In this document: one piece after another, positions 14,692-19,856 of the stretch
Numbering within the stretch: the first letter of the stretch is position 1
Layout: the number at the start of each line of letters is the position of its first letter
From: Treponema sp.
GTDB lineage: Bacteria > Spirochaetota > Spirochaetia > Treponematales > Treponemataceae
DNA: 19,856 nucleotides
Assembly (NCBI GenBank): GCA_017622055.1
Contig: JAGARY010000399.1
Coordinates: 1-19,856, forward strand
Direction of reading: 5' to 3'
The notes under the pieces: model-generated
The model's database searches: none
The model's input: the letters and a program-made list of their open reading frames with translations, nothing else
What the model was told of the DNA's origin: nothing
Made by a program: the position numbers and the translations under genes

Positions 14692-15800
14692 ATGGAAAAA
14701 ATTAGACTTGGAATTATTGGAATGGGAAACATGGGAAGTGGGCATTTTAGAAATGTTCAAGAAGGAAAATGTCCTTCAGTAGAAGTAACAGCTCTTTGTG
14801 ATATAAACCCAGAAAAATTAGAAAAACACAAAGATGTAAAATGCTTTACTTCTTCAAAAGAATTATTTGAAAGCGGACTAGTTGATGCAGTTTTAATTGC
14901 AGTTCCACATTATGATCATCCAAAAATCGCAATTGAAGCGTTTAATTATAAAGTTCATGTTTTAACAGAAAAACCAGCTGGAGTTTATGCAAGACAAGTT
15001 AGAGAAATGAACGAAGCCGCAAAAAAATCAGGCGTCAAATTTGGAATTATGTTTAACCAAAGAACAAATCCAATGTACGCAAAAGCAAAAGAAATTGTTC
15101 AAAGCGGACAACTTGGAGAACTAAAAAGATTAGTTTGGATTATTACAAACTGGTACAGAACTCAAGCATATTATGATTCAGGAAGTTGGCGCGCAACTTG
15201 GAGCGGCGAAGGTGGCGGCGTTTTATTAAATCAAGCACCACACAATTTAGACTTATGGCAATGGATTTTTGGAATGCCAAAACGAATCAGAGCTTTTTGT
15301 AGCATTGGAAAGTATCACAATATCGACGTAGAAGACGATGTTACAATTTACGGAGAATATGAAAACGGCGCAACTGCAACATTTATTTCTACAACAGGTG
15401 AAGCTCCTGGAACAAATCGTTTGGAAATTTCGGGAGATAAGGGTAAAATAGTAATTGAAGAAGGAAAACTTAAGTGGTGGAAACTTGAAGAATCAGAAAG
15501 AGAATTCTGTTTTTCTGCAACAGAAGGATTTGTTTCGCCAAAGTTCAATATGAAGAATATTCAGAAAAAGAACCAGAAGGACATCCTCAAGTTTTGGAAG
15601 CTTTTGCACAATCAATTTTGCATAACACAGAAATGATTGCAAACGGTGAAGAAGGATTAAATTCACTTTCAATTTCAAATGCCGCTTACCTTTCTTCTTG
15701 GACAAATGATTGGGCCGAAATCCCAACAGACGAAGCATTGTTTGAAAAATATCTTACAGAATTGTGTGAAAAAGAAAAACAAAAGCCTAGAAAAAAGTAA
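14692..15800 (+). pseudogene. Gfo/Idh/MocA oxidoreductase, interrupted by a one-base frameshift
   Basis: An NAD(P)-dependent sugar oxidoreductase. The first frame reads 314 codons (14692-15636) and has the Rossmann motif GIIGMGNMGSGHF (7-19), the conserved EKP (93-95) and the C-terminal-domain signature GGGVLLNQAPHNLDLW around 175-190 with H184. From about K284 (15541) it reads off-frame and ends in a non-family tail. The expected ending continues in the -1 frame: VQYEEYSEKEPEGH..., then LEAFAQSILHNTEMIANGEE, stopping at 15800. One extra A in the CCAAAG run at 15538-15543 would restore a 369-residue protein, normal length. There is no slippery heptamer at that place. A sequencing or assembly error is as likely as a true mutation. 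AGGAG site at 14681. Confidence 0.85.
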
Positions 15801-15805
15801 TAAAA

Positions 15806-15839
15806 GCTCACAAAGAACCTTTGGAAAAACTTTGTGAGC
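15806..15839 (+). other. Intercistronic stem-loop 2
   Basis: A perfect 10-bp stem (15806-15815 with 15830-15839) with a 14-nt loop. No U-tract follows, so it is not a classic terminator. It lies between the oxidoreductase stop and the AGGTGG site (15851) of the GH26 gene and may stabilise, process or partly attenuate the mRNA. Confidence 0.65.
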
Positions 15840-15862
15840 GCTGGAAAGTAAGGTGGTAGAAA

Positions 15863-16825
15863 ATGATAAAAATCCCTGTTAACAAAAATGCACAAAAAGA
15901 AGTTTATGAAATGTTAGAATATCTTTCTTCAATAGAGGGAAAGGGAATTCTAACTGGTCAACACACGCAAACTAGAGCTCAAGAAGAACTTCAAGTCATT
16001 TTTAAAGAAACAGGGAAATATCCTGCAATCTGTGGCTTTGAACTCTTATCATATTCACCAAATATAAATCTTAATGATGCAACAGAAGAATGTAAAATTG
16101 AAGTTTTGGAAAATCAAAATACATTGGAGCTTGCATTTGATTGGGCTAATAAAGGCGGAATCATTACATTTACATGGCATTGGTTTTCGCCAGTTGGTGG
16201 CCACGATAAATCATTTTATTCAAAAAACACAGAATTTGATGCAGAAAAAGCTTTACAAAAAGGCACTGCCGAAAACATTGCTTTTATTCATGATTTAGAT
16301 TACATGGCTTCTTTACTGCAACCATTTTGCCAAAAACACATACCAATTTTGTGGCGGCCATTCCACGAGTCCGAAGGTGATTGGTTTTGGTGGGGTGCAA
16401 AAGGATTATCTGTTGCAAAAGAACTTTTCCGCTTTATGTTTAAATATTACACAGAACATCATCACTTAGATAATTTAATTTGGGTTTGGAGCAATCCTCT
16501 TCCAGAAGGTTATGTAGGTGATGAATTTTGCGACATCATTTCTTTAGACCAATATCCAGAACCACACGCCCACAGTTCATTCAAAGAAAAATACGAAAAA
16601 TTAAGAAAAATCACATCGGCAGAAAAAGGCACTGCAATTGCCGAAACAGGAATAATTCCAGATGCAGATTCATTAAAATCAGATAAAATTCCTTGGTTAT
16701 GGTATATGACCTGGAGTAAAGTTTTTGCTCTTACCCAAGAATTTAATAGTTTTGATGCTTTACGAAAATTATACAACAGCAATTACGCAATCACTTTAGA
16801 AAAAATAAAAAAGGAAAAAAATTAA
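15863..16825 (+). CDS. GH26 family beta-mannanase-like glycoside hydrolase, cytoplasmic
   Basis: A 320-residue TIM-barrel enzyme without a signal peptide. GH26 signatures are the WRPFHE motif with acid/base E169, followed by the WFWWG aromatic subsite, the upstream FTWHWFSP, and the nucleophile E261 in AIAETGI. The family cleaves beta-1,4-mannan or, in some members, mixed-linkage glucan. Lacking a signal peptide, it should act on imported oligosaccharides, for instance releasing mannobiose. Its stop and the next start overlap as TAATG (16823-16827), so translation is probably coupled to the GH44 gene. Confidence 0.92.
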   Translation: MIKIPVNKNAQKEVYEMLEYLSSIEGKGILTGQHTQTRAQEELQVIFKETGKYPAICGFELLSYSPNINLNDATEECKIEVLENQNTLELAFDWANKGGIITFTWHWFSPVGGHDKSFYSKNTEFDAEKALQKGTAENIAFIHDLDYMASLLQPFCQKHIPILWRPFHESEGDWFWWGAKGLSVAKELFRFMFKYYTEHHHLDNLIWVWSNPLPEGYVGDEFCDIISLDQYPEPHAHSSFKEKYEKLRKITSAEKGTAIAETGIIPDADSLKSDKIPWLWYMTWSKVFALTQEFNSFDALRKLYNSNYAITLEKIKKEKN

Positions 16826-18450
16826 TGAAAAAAATCACAAAAATCATCATTGCAATTGTAATAGTTATCTTAGCCTTACTCTCAATAAAAATCTTTGCAA
16901 AAGACAAACAGAGGTCTCCAATGAAAAACGAAGTTGAAATTACAGTTGACTTTTCTCTTCCAGAAAAACCAATTTCTCCATACATTTTTGGAATAAACGA
17001 TAGAGCAAGTTTTGAACAAGTAAGTCCAAAAGCAATTCGCCTTGGAGGAAATCGATTATCAGCTTACAACTGGGAAAATAACAAATCAAATGCCGGTTCA
17101 GATTGGAAAAATCAAAGTGATGATTATTTACTTGGAAATGTTCGGTCAAAATTAAAACGAAAACCTGGGGCTGCGGCATTAAACGTGGCAGAAGATGTAA
17201 AAGAACACAATGTTCCATATTCATTATTAACTCTTCAAATGGTTGGTTATGTTGCAAATAAAAAAGGCATAATGACAAAAGAAAATTCCCTTGACGGTGA
17301 AGATTGGTGCAAAGTTGTAAACCGTAAAAATGCTCCATTTTCTCTAAAACCAGATTTAACAGACGGTGTTGTTTACACAAACGAATATCTAAATTACCTT
17401 GGAGAAACAATTGGAAAATCAGATAGCAAAACAGGTTTTAAAGGATACGCTTTAGACAACGAACCAGGTCTTTGGCATCACACCCACTCTTTAATTCATA
17501 AAGAAGAAGTTCGAGCAAAGGAATTAATTGAAAAAACTATAGATTTGGCAAAAACTGTAAAAGATTTTGATTCAAATGCAGACGTTTTTGGTCCATCATT
17601 ATTTGGATATTCTGCTTACAAATCTTTAGGTTCTGATTGGAATTTAATAAATGCAAATAATTTTTACAAATATCAATGGTTCATAGATTATTATCTTGAA
17701 CAAATGGCAAAAGCAGAAAAAGAAGATGGCCGCCGTTTATTAGATGTTTTAGATTTGCACTACTACACCGAAGCAAAAGGTGCTTGCGGAAAAAGAAAAT
17801 GCGATCATTTTGACAACGACGATTGTATAAAAGCCCGAATTAATGCAGTTCGTTCTTTGTACGATGCTGATTACAAAGAAAATAGTTGGATTGTTGATAC
17901 AGGAGCAAAATTTTTCCCACTTTTACCAAAAATCAAAGCGTCAATAGACAAATATTACCCAGGAACAAAACTTGCATTTACCGAATACAACTTTGGAGGC
18001 GGAACAGACATTTCCGGGGCAGTTACACAAGCAGATTTCTTAGGATTGCTTGCAAAAAATGAAGTATATTTTGCTTCAATTTGGGCTTTTGATAAAGCAG
18101 AATATCAATTTGCAGCAATAAACATGTTTACAAATTATAACAAAAAAGGCGGATATTTTGCAGATTCTTACATCGAATCAACTTCCAGCGACGATTACAA
18201 AGTTTCATCTTTTGTAGGAAAAAATAATCAAGACGGAAAAATCCACATCATCTTAACAAACAAATCAATTCACGAAAAAACAAAAATTTCCCTTGATTTA
18301 GGAAAAAAAGGATATATAATTTCAGAAAAATATGTTTTAGATAAATCAGGTACAAAAATTAAAGCAGAAGAACCAAATGCAACAAATAAAAAGACAAAAA
18401 TAATTTTTGAACTTGAACCTATGACTGTAAATCATTTTGTTATAGAATAA
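16825..18450 (+). CDS. GH44 family endoglucanase/xyloglucanase, exported or membrane-anchored
   Basis: A 541-residue protein. The N-terminal MKKITK plus hydrophobic residues 7-24 is a signal peptide or anchor, with no clear strong cleavage site (possibly after IFA, residue 25). The GH44 fold is recognised from PISPYIFGIN, IRLGGNRLSAYNWENNKSNAGSDW (split: IRLGGNR 71-77 and YNWENN 81-86), the acid/base E213 in ALDNEPGLWHH, LHYYTE near 311-316 and nucleophile E387 in LAFTEYNFGGG. The last about 90 residues form the usual beta domain. The family acts on cellulose, xyloglucan and related beta-glucans. The start overlaps the GH26 stop by one base and has an AGGA site. Confidence 0.93.
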   Translation: MKKITKIIIAIVIVILALLSIKIFAKDKQRSPMKNEVEITVDFSLPEKPISPYIFGINDRASFEQVSPKAIRLGGNRLSAYNWENNKSNAGSDWKNQSDDYLLGNVRSKLKRKPGAAALNVAEDVKEHNVPYSLLTLQMVGYVANKKGIMTKENSLDGEDWCKVVNRKNAPFSLKPDLTDGVVYTNEYLNYLGETIGKSDSKTGFKGYALDNEPGLWHHTHSLIHKEEVRAKELIEKTIDLAKTVKDFDSNADVFGPSLFGYSAYKSLGSDWNLINANNFYKYQWFIDYYLEQMAKAEKEDGRRLLDVLDLHYYTEAKGACGKRKCDHFDNDDCIKARINAVRSLYDADYKENSWIVDTGAKFFPLLPKIKASIDKYYPGTKLAFTEYNFGGGTDISGAVTQADFLGLLAKNEVYFASIWAFDKAEYQFAAINMFTNYNKKGGYFADSYIESTSSDDYKVSSFVGKNNQDGKIHIILTNKSIHEKTKISLDLGKKGYIISEKYVLDKSGTKIKAEEPNATNKKTKIIFELEPMTVNHFVIE

Positions 18451-18453
18451 ACA

Positions 18454-18477
18454 CGGAGCGCACAAAAGCCCGCTCCG
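18454..18477 (+). other. Intercistronic GC-rich stem-loop 3
   Basis: CGGAGCG (18454-18460) pairs perfectly with CGCTCCG (18471-18477), with a 10-nt loop. No U-tract follows, and the AGGAG site (18485-18489) of the GH13 gene lies 7 nt beyond. Confidence 0.65.
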
Positions 18478-18495
18478 CAAAAACAGGAGCAAAAA

Positions 18496-19856
18496 ATGGC
18501 AAAAGTAAATCAGCCAGAATGGCTAAAAAATGCTGTATTTTATGAAATTTATCCTCAGTCTTTTAATGACACAAATGCAGACGGAATTGGAGACTTTCAA
18601 GGAATTATAGAAAAACTAGATTACATCGCCCTTCTTGGATGTAATGCAATTTGGATGAATCCTTGTTTTGATTCCCCTTTTGGCGACGCTGGTTATGACG
18701 TTGCAGATTATTTTAAAGCCGCTCCACGCTACGGAACAAATGAAGACTTAAAACGCTTATTCCAAGAAGTTCACAAACGAGGAATGCATATTTTATTAGA
18801 TTTAGTTCCAGGTCATACATCAACAGAACACAAATGGTTCAAAGAATCTCTTAAAGCAGAAAAAAATGAATTTTCAGATCGCTACGTTTGGACAGATTCT
18901 ATTTGGGAAGAACCAGAAGGAATGGGCTGCATTCGTGGCATTTCAGACAGAGACGGTTCTTGCACAGTAAACTTTTTTTCCCATCAACCAGCACTAAACT
19001 ACGGATTTTATAAACCAGATCCAAATAAAAAATGGCAACAACCAATGGACGCTCCAGGACCACAAGCAACTTTGCAAGCAATGAAAGACGTTATGGCATT
19101 TTGGCTTGAATTAGGTTGCGACGGCTTTAGAGTTGATATGGCAGGTTCACTTGTAAAACACGACGAAAATCAAAAAGGAACAATTGAACTTTGGAAAGAT
19201 GTTCGAAAATTTTTAGATCAAAACTTCCCAAAAGCTGCAATGATTTCTGAATGGGGAGAACCAGACAAATCAATAGAAGGTGGCTTCCACATGGACTTTT
19301 TGCTCCACTTTGGCCCATCCCACTACAACGATTTATTCAGATGCGAAAATCCGTATTTTTCAGCAGAAGGAAAAGGCACTGCTTATGAATTCTTAAAAAA
19401 ATACAAAGAAAATTACGAAAAATCAGACAAAAAAGGCTTAATCTGCATTCCATCTGGAAATCACGACATGGATCGCCTTGCTCGCAGATTATCTGTTCCA
19501 GAAATGAAAGTTGCCTTCGCATTTTTGCTCACAATGCCAGGTGCACCATTTATTTACTACGGCGACGAAATTGGAATGCACTATGTGGAAAATCTTGTTT
19601 CTGTGGAAGGCGGCTACGGAAGAACAGGTTCCCGCTCCCCAATGCAATGGGACAATTCCAAAAACGCAGGATTCAGTTCCGCCCCAAAAGAAAAATTGTA
19701 CATCCCTCAAGACCAATCAGCAGACCGCCCAACCGCTGAAGCCCAAATGAAAGATGAAAATTCCTTGTGGAAAGAAATTCAAAAGTTAATAAAAGTTCGC
19801 CAAGAAAACGCCGCTTTGCAAAATATGGCAGAAATTGAATTTTTATCAGACGGAAG
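18496..19856 (+). CDS. GH13 family alpha-glucosidase/amylase-type enzyme, 3' end cut by window edge
   Basis: A cytoplasmic TIM-barrel enzyme of the alpha-amylase family; 453 codons are present and no stop is reached. It starts at ATG 18496 after an AGGAG site. Visible are the typical start VFYEIYPQSFNDTNADGIGD (a calcium-type loop), nucleophile D214 in DGFRVDMAG, acid/base E252 in MISEWGEP and the transition-state stabiliser D324 in SGNHDMD. In region I the usual Asn-His is Gly-His (DLVPGH, 102-107), which some GH13 groups share. The start resembles oligo-1,6-glucosidase or trehalose/sucrose-acting members. Exact activity is uncertain. It is the last visible gene of the operon. Confidence 0.92.
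   Translation, partial: MAKVNQPEWLKNAVFYEIYPQSFNDTNADGIGDFQGIIEKLDYIALLGCNAIWMNPCFDSPFGDAGYDVADYFKAAPRYGTNEDLKRLFQEVHKRGMHILLDLVPGHTSTEHKWFKESLKAEKNEFSDRYVWTDSIWEEPEGMGCIRGISDRDGSCTVNFFSHQPALNYGFYKPDPNKKWQQPMDAPGPQATLQAMKDVMAFWLELGCDGFRVDMAGSLVKHDENQKGTIELWKDVRKFLDQNFPKAAMISEWGEPDKSIEGGFHMDFLLHFGPSHYNDLFRCENPYFSAEGKGTAYEFLKKYKENYEKSDKKGLICIPSGNHDMDRLARRLSVPEMKVAFAFLLTMPGAPFIYYGDEIGMHYVENLVSVEGGYGRTGSRSPMQWDNSKNAGFSSAPKEKLYIPQDQSADRPTAEAQMKDENSLWKEIQKLIKVRQENAALQNMAEIEFLSDG

Noticed and set aside
15538..15546. Programmed -1 ribosomal frameshifting in the oxidoreductase gene.
   Set aside because: The codons around the shift (CCA AAG TTC) do not form an X-XXY-YYZ slippery heptamer, and I see no strong downstream hairpin. 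A lost base explains it more simply.
18562..18600. The Asp/Asn-rich segment DTNADGIGD in the GH13 enzyme, similar to the EF-hand-like loop of the AGCS protein.
   Set aside because: This is the ordinary calcium-type loop near the start of many GH13 enzymes and needs no special explanation.

Overview
The window is A+T-rich DNA with bacterial gene structure. It most resembles a host-associated spirochaete of the Treponema type, from a rumen or gut. Supporting signs are the low GC, the spirochaete-style lipobox, a phosphoglycerate kinase with an unusual loop, and many plant-polysaccharide hydrolases. The genus is an inference from gene style, not from a marker gene.

Layout. (1) 1-1260, minus strand: the 5' part of a sodium:alanine/glycine symporter of the AGCS family, behind a promoter, a single-aptamer glycine riboswitch and an intrinsic terminator. 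(2) 1326-1877, plus: a small secreted protein of unknown function, closed by a strong terminator. (3) 1970-4328: a pyridoxal/pyridoxamine kinase and a divergent MocR/PdxR-type regulator, a typical vitamin B6 homeostasis pair. (4) 4405-5673, minus: pgk, sharing a bidirectional terminator with the regulator. (5) 5863-6801, plus: a membrane PAP2 phosphatase, then a 164-nt gap holding two palindromic elements. (6) 10095-6966, minus: a two-gene GH43 operon, first a lipoprotein and then a cytoplasmic enzyme. (7) 10273-12199, plus: an alkaline-phosphatase-superfamily hydrolase and a GNAT acetyltransferase. (8) 13700-12249, minus: an AraC-type regulator and a flavoprotein with a cysteine cluster. (9) 13829 to the right edge, plus: an operon of sugar isomerase/epimerase, Gfo/Idh/MocA oxidoreductase (broken by a one-base frameshift), GH26, GH44 and a GH13 enzyme cut by the window edge. 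The divergent AraC regulator is the obvious candidate controller of region 9.

How it fits together. GH43, GH26 and GH44 suggest use of arabinoxylan, mannan and glucan/xyloglucan. GH44 and one GH43 are exported; GH26, the other GH43 and GH13 lack signal peptides and should act on imported oligosaccharides. The epimerase-like and Idh-like pair may process unusual or oxidised sugars.

The most notable signals are these. Five genes have a good -10 box ending only 6-7 nt before ATG and no Shine-Dalgarno site, so they are predicted leaderless. The AGCS transporter carries an EF-hand-like loop at its N-terminus. Perfect stem-loops without U-tracts sit in three intercistronic gaps of the carbohydrate operon. 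A nested palindromic element lies downstream of the PAP2 gene. I did not find a clearly new defence or mobile system, and I see no tRNA, rRNA, CRISPR array or transposase.
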